Source: an uncultured Christensenella sp.
GTDB lineage: Bacteria > Bacillota > Clostridia > Christensenellales > UBA1242
Direction: 5' to 3'
Length of the DNA stretch: 64,000 nucleotides
Assembly (NCBI GenBank): GCA_949296965.1
Contig: CASFQL010000010.1
Location: 1 to 64,000, forward strand
In this document: one piece after another, positions 35,385-42,834 of the stretch
Position numbering within the stretch: position 1 is the stretch's first letter
Layout of the letters: each line of letters starts with the position of its first letter
Position numbers and translations under genes: made by a program
The notes under the pieces: generated by a model
What the model saw: the letters and a program-made list of their open reading frames with translations, nothing else
Database searches by the model: none
What the model was told of the DNA's origin: nothing

Positions 35385-35921
35385 ATGAAAAATCAAACTT
35401 ATATTAGATGTCCTAGATGTGAATTAAACTACATCTTAAAAAAAGATAAATATTGCAATGTTTGCAAACTTGAAATGAAAGCACTCGGCTCTCTGGGGGC
35501 TGAGGATAATCTCGATTTGGAATTGTGTCCAATTTGTAAATCAAATTATATTGAGCCTGATGAAGATATGTGTCCAGCCTGTAAGAAGGAAAGCGAGACA
35601 GAAGATAGCGAAAATAAAAATGATTCAATTTGGAGTGATTATACATCAATAGAAGATGAAGATGATGATTATAGTCATAAGATAGATGATGATATAAGTC
35701 CTATGCCAACGCTTGATGATGATGTCATTGATGATGACGATGATATGAGTATTACTTTGTCTGATGATGACCAACAAGATGGTGAAGATTTAGATGAAGA
35801 AGATGATGATTATGACTTTGATGATGACGACATTAATGAAGACGACGACGGGTATGATGACGACGATGATTATGATGATGACGATTATGAAGATGATGAT
35901 ACACCAAAAAAGAAAAAATAA
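35385..35921 (+). CDS. Double zinc-ribbon protein with Asp/Glu-rich tail
   Basis: 178 residues from ATG 35385, with GGAG 7 nt upstream (a GTG two codons earlier is less likely). The N-terminal 65 residues hold two CxxC pairs each: CPRC...CNVC and CPIC...CPAC, forming one or two zinc ribbons. From about residue 70 onward the chain is dominated by Asp and Glu, with runs of four or five, and ends KKKK. The acidic tail suggests a nucleic-acid mimic or chaperone-like role, or interaction with RNA polymerase, by analogy with the acidic tail of RpoE delta, but there is no sequence match. It lies between spo0A and veg. Confidence 0.7.
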   Translation: MKNQTYIRCPRCELNYILKKDKYCNVCKLEMKALGSLGAEDNLDLELCPICKSNYIEPDEDMCPACKKESETEDSENKNDSIWSDYTSIEDEDDDYSHKIDDDISPMPTLDDDVIDDDDDMSITLSDDDQQDGEDLDEEDDDYDFDDDDINEDDDGYDDDDDYDDDDYEDDDTPKKKK

Positions 35922-35978
35922 ATAATAAAAATGTTTAAAAAATACCTTTTTGTATAATAATTTATTAGGGAGATTATT

Positions 35979-36218
35979 ATGCGAAAAGGTATTTTAAATT
36001 TGAACGAAATTAAGGAAAAAATTTTATCTATTAAGGGTAAAGATGTCGACATATCAATAAATAGGGGAAGAAAAAAGATAGACAATTATTTGGGAGTTAT
36101 TGAAAATATCTATCCGTCTGTTTTTACTGTGAAAATTTTAAATGATGAGCAGTTAAAAAATGTAACTTGTTCATATTCAGATGTCTTATGTGGTGATGTT
36201 AAGATAGTAGAAAAATAA
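35979..36218 (+). CDS. veg: Veg family protein
   Basis: This 79-residue protein has the Veg-type beta-barrel pattern: IKEKILSIKGKDVDISINRGRKK, then GVIENIYPSVFTVKI and VTCSYSDVLCGDVKI. In B. subtilis Veg stimulates biofilm matrix genes and its gene is highly transcribed; its molecular role is not fixed. Ribosome site AGGGAG. A terminator follows at 36258 before sipL. Confidence 0.9.
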   Translation: MRKGILNLNEIKEKILSIKGKDVDISINRGRKKIDNYLGVIENIYPSVFTVKILNDEQLKNVTCSYSDVLCGDVKIVEK

Positions 36219-36257
36219 ATAAAAAAAAATTTAAAATTTTTATCATAAAATTTGAAG

Positions 36258-36300
36258 TTGCTTTATATTCATATATCAAATGGATAAAGCAATTTTTTTT
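36258..36300 (+). terminator. Terminator after veg
   Basis: TTGCTTTAT (36258-36266) pairs with ATAAAGCAA (36284-36292), followed by eight Ts. Confidence 0.8.
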
Positions 36301-36324
36301 GCTTTTATTTAAGGGGGTATTATT

Positions 36325-37848
36325 TTGGAAAATTTAGAAAAACTTGATGTCGCTATAAGAAAAAATTGCGGGCAAGTGCAATTAAAGAACTCAATAGAAA
36401 TATCTGGAAATGGGGAAAATAAAATTACAAAAGTTTTAACTGCTGTTGCTACACCTATTATTGAAAATGTTTCGGTTGGAAACTCAGAAATTAATTTTGA
36501 TGGTGAAGTAGTTTATGATTTACTTGTCATCTTAGAAAATGGGGAGATTACGCCTTTAAGTGAAAAGTCAAAGTTTAATTATGTTTATGAAAATAAAGAA
36601 ATTGTTGAGGGCGCTAGTGTAGAAATAATTCCTAATTTAGTTGATTTATCAAGTAGTCCTAAAAATGAAGAATTTGTTTTTAATAGTTTAATTGATTTTG
36701 ATATTTATCAAATAACTCAAACTTGCGATTTGTCTTGTGCGGTTTGCCCAGAAGGTGTCTTTGCAAAAGAAGAAGAACTTTCTTTCTTTTCTATGGTTGA
36801 CACAAATACATATCAAACTTCTATTAATTTTGAATTTCAAAAAGATAGTAAAGTTAATAGAATTATGTATGTAAAAAATTACGCTTGTATTAAATCTATT
36901 ATGCCATCAGTAGACTATTTTGTTGTAACAGGGGAGATTTATTCAAATATCGTTTATATGAACGAGGAAGGCGTTATTAAATCTATGGTCAAGGAAAACA
37001 TTTTCTCAGAAGAAGTTGAGGCAAAAGGAATTGATAAAGACTGCGTTGTTCAGGGTAGAGTAAAAGTAGGTGAGGGAGTTGTCCAAGAAAATCAAGACGG
37101 CAATAAATTTTTGGTAGAAATTCCGCTTTGTATTGAAACTCAAATTTTCTGTAAAAGGGTTAAAAATTGTGTTAGTGATGCATATAATACTAAATTTGAA
37201 GTCCAACTCACCACATCTTCTTTAATTGAAGAGGAATTTGTTGCAATTAAGCAAATTGATGAAAATATTTTAACAAATTTTTCTCTAACCGATAATATGC
37301 CTAAAATTGATAAGATTTTAGCAGTTATCCCAACAAATATTAGGATTGTCAATCAAATTGTTAAAGATGGTGAATTATTAATAGAGGGTATTGGCTCAAT
37401 TAATTTAATTTATTACACAGAAGATGAAGAAGGAAATAATGTTCTTAACTCTGTTGATGTTGATTTTCCATTTTCACTTAGTGTTTCTCTATCAGACTTG
37501 CAAGAAAATAGCAATGTTCTTTCAAATATTGTTTTTGGAGATGTTAATGTTAAAAGTAAGAGGGGCTTAGAATTAGAAATTCTTGCTGAAGTTAAATTAA
37601 ATTTTAATCTTTCTAAGCAAAATATTTCTTCTCTTACAACAGATATTGTCTTAGGTGAAGAAAAACCTATGAAAGATTATGCTCTTGAAATTTATCTTGC
37701 TAAATCTAATCAAACTCTTTGGGATATTGGTAAGGAACTTAACCAAGATGTTACTGAAATTACAAATCAAAATAAAGATTTGACAATTCCATTAAATGAC
37801 GGGGATAAGATTGTTTGTTATAATCAGTTAGAAAATAAAGTCGAATAA
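36325..37848 (+). CDS. sipL: SipL-like spore coat morphogenetic protein (DUF3794 + LysM)
   Basis: 507 residues from TTG 36325 after a GGGGG ribosome site. It has repeated DUF3794 units (beta-rich, about residues 20-150, 175-290 and 330-445) followed by a C-terminal LysM domain (about 457-505: EIYLAKSNQTLWDIGKELN...ITNQNKDL...LNDGDKIV). This is the architecture of C. difficile SipL, which binds SpoIVA through the LysM domain to attach the coat to the forespore surface. Its place among sporulation genes fits. Three DUF3794 units is my reading; boundaries are approximate. Confidence 0.88.
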   Translation: MENLEKLDVAIRKNCGQVQLKNSIEISGNGENKITKVLTAVATPIIENVSVGNSEINFDGEVVYDLLVILENGEITPLSEKSKFNYVYENKEIVEGASVEIIPNLVDLSSSPKNEEFVFNSLIDFDIYQITQTCDLSCAVCPEGVFAKEEELSFFSMVDTNTYQTSINFEFQKDSKVNRIMYVKNYACIKSIMPSVDYFVVTGEIYSNIVYMNEEGVIKSMVKENIFSEEVEAKGIDKDCVVQGRVKVGEGVVQENQDGNKFLVEIPLCIETQIFCKRVKNCVSDAYNTKFEVQLTTSSLIEEEFVAIKQIDENILTNFSLTDNMPKIDKILAVIPTNIRIVNQIVKDGELLIEGIGSINLIYYTEDEEGNNVLNSVDVDFPFSLSVSLSDLQENSNVLSNIVFGDVNVKSKRGLELEILAEVKLNFNLSKQNISSLTTDIVLGEEKPMKDYALEIYLAKSNQTLWDIGKELNQDVTEITNQNKDLTIPLNDGDKIVCYNQLENKVE

Positions 37849-37903
37849 TTTTAATAGGGGAAAACTTATTAAGAACTTTTAAAATTTGATTTTGTTTAAA
37901 CGG

Positions 37904-37998
37904 GGAACTATGTGCAGTGAAAATTTAAAAAATTTTCACCATGAAATTTTAAGATTTTAAAATTTCATTCAAAAGTGAAACTTTTGGCACATAGTTCC
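37904..37998. repeat. Cloverleaf repeat, copy D
   Basis: The outer stem GGAACTATGTGC (37904-37915) pairs perfectly with GCACATAGTTCC (37987-37998). Hairpin 1 is GTGAAAATTT aaa AAATTTTCAC (37917-37939), hairpin 2 ATGAAATTTTAA gatt TTAAAATTTCAT (37941-37968), hairpin 3 CAAAAGT gaa ACTTTTG (37970-37986). A T-run (37999-38004) follows, so it could terminate sipL transcription. All helices abut with single-base joints. Confidence 0.9.
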
Positions 37999-38132
37999 TT
38001 TTTTGTCGTAAGAAGATAATTTTGTTCTAAATTATAAATTTTTTTTATTAATATAATGTAAGATATTTGTTAATTTTTTAGTTTAAAAAATATTTTATAG
38101 TCAATAATTTTTTAAGTAAAAGGGAAAAAATT

Positions 38133-38654
38133 ATGAAAAGAATTATTGCTATAATTTTTTTATGTATTATTTTAGTTATTGGATTATTTTTAGGATTAAA
38201 AAAAGAAAATTATCACGAAGAATATTTAAGGATACATATAAGGGCAAATAGTAATACATATATAGACCAAAGTATAAAATATAAAATTAAAGATGAAGTT
38301 GTTGATTATTTAACACCTATTATTTCTACATGCAAAGTAAAAGAAGACTTTGTAAAAAAATTAAATGAAAATTTAAATAATATTGTTTGTATAGTTGATA
38401 ATATTCTTGCACAAAATAATTTTGATTACAAGAGTTCGGCTAAAATAAGTAATGAATATTTTCCTGTTAGGGCATATGAAAACCTAACACTAGAAAATGG
38501 TTATTATGATGCACTTATAATCAATCTAGGCAGTGGCGAAGGAAATAATTGGTGGTGTGTGGTTTATCCTCCAATGTGCTTTATTTCTTCAAATTCTAAC
38601 TATATTTACAAGAGCCGAATAATTGAAATTATAAAAAAATTTTTTGGAGGATAA
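38133..38654 (+). CDS. spoIIR: Stage II sporulation protein R
   Basis: 173 residues with an N-terminal signal or anchor (about 3-22) and the SpoIIR core LRIHIRANSNTYIDQSIKYKIKDEVVDYL, EYFPVRAYENLTLENGYYDALIINLGSGEGNNWWCVVYPPMCF. SpoIIR is made in the forespore under sigma-F and signals across the septum to activate SpoIIGA, which processes pro-sigma-E in the mother cell. ATG has AAAGGGA upstream. sleB begins on the base after its stop. Confidence 0.94.
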   Translation: MKRIIAIIFLCIILVIGLFLGLKKENYHEEYLRIHIRANSNTYIDQSIKYKIKDEVVDYLTPIISTCKVKEDFVKKLNENLNNIVCIVDNILAQNNFDYKSSAKISNEYFPVRAYENLTLENGYYDALIINLGSGEGNNWWCVVYPPMCFISSNSNYIYKSRIIEIIKKFFGG

Positions 38655-39320
38655 ATGAAAAAGTATTTAATTGTTTTAAGTATGTGTTTACTACTTATAA
38701 TTGGCTCGTCATATGTAGTAACAAATTATTTTTTAGTAAGAAATGACCCTGTTGTATTATACACGGCCACGAGTTCTGAGAATAAAATCATTCAACAAAA
38801 ACTAAAAAACCTAGGATATTACACAGGGAACATTGATGGTATTTTAGGACCATTAAGTTTAAGTGCAATCAAAAAATTTCAAAAGGATAATGGGCTTGTT
38901 GTAGATGGGATTGTAGGACCTAAAACGGCTACAAAGCTTGGAATTTCTTCTTCATCTTCCACTGTTTCATCAAGCGATTTGTATCTTTTAGCAAAATGCG
39001 TTTATGCAGAGTCAAGGGGCGAGCCTTATGTTGGGCAGGTTGCAGTTGCCGCTGTTATTTTAAATAGGGTAAAAAGTTCAGAATTTCCTAATACAATAGC
39101 AGGGGTTATTTATCAACCTTATGCTTTTACCGCTGTAACTGATGGTCAAATAAATTTGGAGCCAGATACAACTGCCTATAACGCAGCAAGAGATGCTCTT
39201 AATGGTTGGGACCCAACTTATGGCTGTTTGTTCTACTATAATCCTGCAAAAACTACAAGTTCATGGATTTATTCAAGGCAAGTAGTTGTAACTATTGGCG
39301 ACCATGTTTTTGCACTATAA
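38655..39320 (+). CDS. sleB: Spore cortex-lytic enzyme SleB
   Basis: 221 residues: N-terminal signal or anchor (about 5-27), a peptidoglycan-binding domain 1 (about 42-95: IIQQKLKNLGYYTGNIDGILG...IKKFQKDNGLVVDGIVG), then the SleB hydrolase_2 domain with the catalytic Glu in YAESRGEPYVGQVAVAAVILNR. SleB is a lytic transglycosylase specific for muramic-delta-lactam cortex during germination. It directly follows spoIIR (no gap) behind a GGAGG in the spoIIR end and precedes ypeB by 12 bp. Confidence 0.94.
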   Translation: MKKYLIVLSMCLLLIIGSSYVVTNYFLVRNDPVVLYTATSSENKIIQQKLKNLGYYTGNIDGILGPLSLSAIKKFQKDNGLVVDGIVGPKTATKLGISSSSSTVSSSDLYLLAKCVYAESRGEPYVGQVAVAAVILNRVKSSEFPNTIAGVIYQPYAFTAVTDGQINLEPDTTAYNAARDALNGWDPTYGCLFYYNPAKTTSSWIYSRQVVVTIGDHVFAL

Positions 39321-39332
39321 AAGGAGTTAATT

Positions 39333-40730
39333 ATGAAGAAAGCATTTATTATAACAGTGTCTATTTTAAGTTGTGTTATTTTAGTTTTAGGAATACTTTT
39401 ATTCAAAACGACTAATAGTTTAACAGCGACTTCTATGAGCCTAGAAAATCTTTATCAAAGGTCTTTTTATGACCTTGTAAATAGTGTAAATAATATGGAA
39501 GTTGAAGTAAGTAAATTAATGGTTTCTAATGACTCTGTTTCTCAACAAAGAATTTTATCAAATTTGCAAAAAGAAACGCAAGAAGCAGAAAATTCATTAA
39601 GTTTACTACCAATTGACAATCAATCACTTAACGAAACAACAAAATTTATTAATAAGTTAAACGGTTACTGCACTAGTTTGATAACTTATAAAGATGGAAC
39701 AATTGATGATAAAGATTACACAACATTGGGAGAAGTCCATAGTAGTTTGGCAAATATAAAAACCGAACTAAATGAAGTTGTTAACAAATTAATGCAAGGT
39801 TATAGAATTTCTGATAACCTAGGTAATGGCACAGAATTGGGCGATTTTACCGCTAGTTTTTCAGCTTTTAACAATGAAAGTATTGAATATCCTAGTTTAA
39901 TTTATGACGGACCTTTTTCTGATAGTAAAATCCAAAAGACTTTAAAAGGTGTGTCAAATACAGAGATTTCAAAAGAGAAAGCAGAAGAAAAAATTCAAAA
40001 ATTATTTGGAAATGACATAACTAATTTAACCTATCTTGGAGAAACTTCTTCTGTAATAAAAACTTATGATTTTGAGGTCAATACTTCAAGTAGAAGTTAT
40101 TATATCCAAATAACTAAACAAGGTGGATTTTTAATTAATATGAGTGGTAATGTGTCTAATGATTTAGCACAAAAAAATAATACCGTCAGTCAGTCAAAAG
40201 ATAATAGCACCAATACAGAAGAAAGTATTAATATTGATAGTGTAAATAATATAAATGAAAGTGTTAAAAAGTCTATTGAAAAAGCAAAAGAATTTGCTGT
40301 AAATCAAGGACTTGAAAATATGGAATGTGTTTGGAGTGCTGCTTCTGAAAAGGTTTCGTATATTAATTTGGCACCTATTGAAGATGATATAATAATGTAT
40401 CCTGATTTAATAAAAGTTAAAGTCGATTTGTATGACAATAATGTTGTTGGTTGGGAGGCAACTTCTTATGCTTATAATCACACCACAAGAGAAGATTTAA
40501 TTGCTCAGATTTCACTAGAAGAAGCAAGAAAACTTGTTAGTAAAAATTTAACAGTAGAGAGTGAAAAATTATGTGTAATTCCACTCGACTATGTTGGCGA
40601 AACTCTTGCATATGAGTTTGCAGGCAATTATCAAGGTTACAAATATTATTTGTATATTGATGCTTATACAGGTAGTCAAGTAAGAGTTTTGAGAATTATC
40701 CAAACTGACCAAGGCGAGTTAGTATTATAA
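39333..40730 (+). CDS. ypeB: Germination protein YpeB
   Basis: 465 residues: N-terminal transmembrane anchor (about 3-25), a helical domain (about 35-160) and three PepSY-like repeats in the C-terminal half (TEISKEKAEEKIQKLFG; ESVKKSIEKAKEFAVNQG; ISLEEARKLVSKNL with a following strand triad each). YpeB protects and retains SleB in the dormant spore and is required for its function. AAGGAG precedes ATG. The sleB-ypeB pair is conserved; joining to spoIIR upstream is less usual. Confidence 0.92.
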   Translation: MKKAFIITVSILSCVILVLGILLFKTTNSLTATSMSLENLYQRSFYDLVNSVNNMEVEVSKLMVSNDSVSQQRILSNLQKETQEAENSLSLLPIDNQSLNETTKFINKLNGYCTSLITYKDGTIDDKDYTTLGEVHSSLANIKTELNEVVNKLMQGYRISDNLGNGTELGDFTASFSAFNNESIEYPSLIYDGPFSDSKIQKTLKGVSNTEISKEKAEEKIQKLFGNDITNLTYLGETSSVIKTYDFEVNTSSRSYYIQITKQGGFLINMSGNVSNDLAQKNNTVSQSKDNSTNTEESINIDSVNNINESVKKSIEKAKEFAVNQGLENMECVWSAASEKVSYINLAPIEDDIIMYPDLIKVKVDLYDNNVVGWEATSYAYNHTTREDLIAQISLEEARKLVSKNLTVESEKLCVIPLDYVGETLAYEFAGNYQGYKYYLYIDAYTGSQVRVLRIIQTDQGELVL

Positions 40731-40736
40731 AAAATG

Positions 40737-40830
40737 GAACTATGTGCAGTGAAAATTTAAAAATTTTCACTATGAAATTTTAAAATTTTTTAAAATTTCA
40801 TTCAAAAGTGAAACTTTTGGCACATAGTTC
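40737..40830. repeat. Cloverleaf repeat, copy E
   Basis: The outer stem GAACTATGTGC (40737-40747) pairs with GCACATAGTTC (40820-40830), flanked by A and T tracts. Hairpin 1 is GTGAAAATTT / AAATTTTCAC, hairpin 2 ATGAAATTTTAAAA / TTTTAAAATTTCAT, hairpin 3 CAAAAGT gaa ACTTTTG. It is nearly identical to copy D, begins 6 nt after the ypeB stop and ends in TTTTT, so it probably serves as the operon terminator. Confidence 0.9.
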
Positions 40831-41096
40831 TTTTTATATAGTTTGAGTAAATATAACAAATTTTTGTTTTTATATAATTTAATCTTTAATAGGTCGTAAA
40901 AATATATAAAAAGGTTTAAGAAAATATTAAATTAATTTAAACTAGAAAAATTAAAATTAATTTTACAAATGCATTAAACTATATTTGGATATTAGTTTAA
41001 AAAACTATTTTTCTCTTTTTTATTACTTGAAATAGTATTGATTAATAATTGAGATATTATTAGATGAATAGACAATGCTTGTTAAATACAAATTTC

Positions 41097-41125
41097 TTTA
41101 CAAATATAATTAAATATATTATACT
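41097..41125 (+). promoter_or_regulatory. Promoter of the Rho-like gene
   Basis: TTTACA (41097-41102) and TATACT (41120-41125) with a 17-bp spacer. An AAGGGG ribosome site follows before ATG 41150. Confidence 0.65.
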
Positions 41126-41149
41126 AATTTGTAGAAAAAAGGGGAAAAG

Positions 41150-42364
41150 ATGAAAAAAATAGACGAATTAACTATGATTAATATGAATATCCACGAGTTG
41201 CGCAATTTTGCAAGGTCAATAGGTGTCAATTCTCCAACATTATTAAAAAAAGAAGATTTAATACAGGAAATAAAAGCAGTGCAAGATGGCGAAAAGCCGA
41301 CATTACCTAGGACAAGGCGAGGTAGGCCACCAAAAGCAAAGAAAGTATCACAAAAGAAAATTGTTGAAGATAATGTTATCCAAGAAGATTATAGTGTAGA
41401 AGATAGAGAAGATAATGAAAACTATGAAGTTTTTACAGATGAAGATTTAATTAACAATCCTAAATATAGAGAAAAATACGATTTTAGTGAAATACCTGAG
41501 GAATATGTTATGTGGAATTTGAATGCATCTAGCCCAGAATATGAAGACTTACCATATGATTTATTTGATGGCTCAGGGTATCTAAAATTAATGAGTAGAA
41601 ATAGATTTTTCTTATTTGGAAGTGGTAATAGTTCAGATGTCTCAAAGGCAATCATTGTTGAGAACAAAAAAGTTGAAGAAAACTGCCTAAGAGAAGGTGA
41701 TTTTGTCAATTGTGTATATAGACAAATTTTAGGGAATGCAATTAAAGTCTTAGAGAAAGTTAAAGATAGTCAACTATATAAAAACAGACCAGATTTTAAT
41801 AATATAAAAAAATTAGAAATCAAAGAAAACAAAATTTTAGCACTTAACTTTACAAGTGAGAAAATACTTGAAGGGGCAAAAAATGTGTTACTACTAAATT
41901 CATTTGGTGAATATAATAGTGCTCTTAAAGACTTCAAAAATCTATCAAAGGAATATAAGTTTGTTAATTTTGCGATAGAAGTTTTTGATAACGAAGAATA
42001 CAATTTTGATGGGAGTTTTTACACATTAATAGGAGACTCATTGTCTAAGTCAAATTTCATAATAGACCTTGCATTAGAGCATATAAAAAGACTAGTTGAA
42101 AGGGGTGAAAAAGTAATTGTTTTAGCAAACGAACTTGTGAAGTTTGTCATACATAACAGTTCTTTAATGGGGTATAATATAGGAGATATTAATAAAAATA
42201 TTTTTTCAATTTGTTCTAAGATTTATAGTCTTGCAGGAATATATGAAAATAGTGCTAGTGTTACTATATTTGGTGTTTTGGTAAACGATAGTAATAACAA
42301 ATATACTCAATTTGTATTAAATGAAACCAGAAATGAAGGTATAAATATAATACAATATAAATAA
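41150..42364 (+). CDS. Rho-derived protein lacking ATPase motifs
   Basis: 404 residues. Residues about 8-42 match the Rho N-terminal helical (SAP-like) domain (MNIHELRNFARSIGV...LLKKEDLIQEI). A basic RTRRGRPPKAKK follows, then an acidic linker (70-118) and a cold-shock-like RNA-binding region (about 140-195: GSGYLKLMSRNRFFLFGSGN, the place of Rho's GxLExLxxGFGFLR). From 220 on, Rho motor-core blocks can be aligned. EGAKNVLLLNSFGEYN sits where Rho has GLIVSPPKAGKT, so the P-loop is gone. LEHIKRLVERGEKVIVLANE replaces the Walker B KRLVEHKKDVIILLDS. KIYSLAGIYENSASVTIFGVL matches [21 protein letters not shown]. The protein ends before the arginine-finger part. It cannot be a normal ATP-driven terminator; it could bind Rho or RNA. 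Confidence 0.7.
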   Translation: MKKIDELTMINMNIHELRNFARSIGVNSPTLLKKEDLIQEIKAVQDGEKPTLPRTRRGRPPKAKKVSQKKIVEDNVIQEDYSVEDREDNENYEVFTDEDLINNPKYREKYDFSEIPEEYVMWNLNASSPEYEDLPYDLFDGSGYLKLMSRNRFFLFGSGNSSDVSKAIIVENKKVEENCLREGDFVNCVYRQILGNAIKVLEKVKDSQLYKNRPDFNNIKKLEIKENKILALNFTSEKILEGAKNVLLLNSFGEYNSALKDFKNLSKEYKFVNFAIEVFDNEEYNFDGSFYTLIGDSLSKSNFIIDLALEHIKRLVERGEKVIVLANELVKFVIHNSSLMGYNIGDINKNIFSICSKIYSLAGIYENSASVTIFGVLVNDSNNKYTQFVLNETRNEGINIIQYK

Positions 42365-42486
42365 AAATAACTTTTGCTTGAAACTAGATTTTTAATTTAA
42401 GAATTTTATAAAACAATATAAATAACTCAAATAAATTTATTATTATTATTATTATTTTGTGGTTAAAAAATAGGACATATTAAAAT

Positions 42487-42513
42487 AAAGGATAGTATTT
42501 GCTATCCTTTTTT
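42487..42513 (+). terminator. Terminator after the Rho-like gene
   Basis: Perfect 9-bp stem AAAGGATAG (42487-42495) / CTATCCTTT (42502-42510) with T-run. The rest of the gap (42514-42729) is A/T-rich without other structure. Confidence 0.85.
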
Positions 42514-42729
42514 ATAATTAGAAATATAAAAGGTAGATAAATTGTGAGAGATAAGAAGTAAATAAATCATTATATGAACAAAATAAATTATGCTAATAAG
42601 AAAAAATTTATTATATGTAAAAATAAGTTATAAGTAAGAAATAAATATTTTGTGAGTGATAAAAATAGTATTATCTATTAAAAAAAATCATTTACAAAAT
42701 AGAAAAGGGAAAATTTTTACAAAACAAAT

Positions 42730-42776
42730 AAAAGGAACTCCATAAGAAACCCATAAGGTTAAAAGGAATTCCTTTT
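42730..42776 (-). terminator. Terminator of the giant surface-protein gene
   Basis: AAAAGGAA (42730-42737) pairs with TTCCTTTT (42769-42776). On the minus strand the stem is followed by a T-rich tract. It contains an internal repeated CCATAAG pair. Confidence 0.6.
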
Positions 42777-42834
42777 TATTATAATTTAAGAAAGATAATA
42801 AAAGATAATTAATAGTAGGTATATTTATTTGGTT

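Noticed and set aside
35413..35649. Minus-strand ORF across the zinc-ribbon gene
   Set aside because: It lies opposite the CxxC-coding region, and the plus-strand protein has clear zinc-ribbon motifs and a ribosome site.
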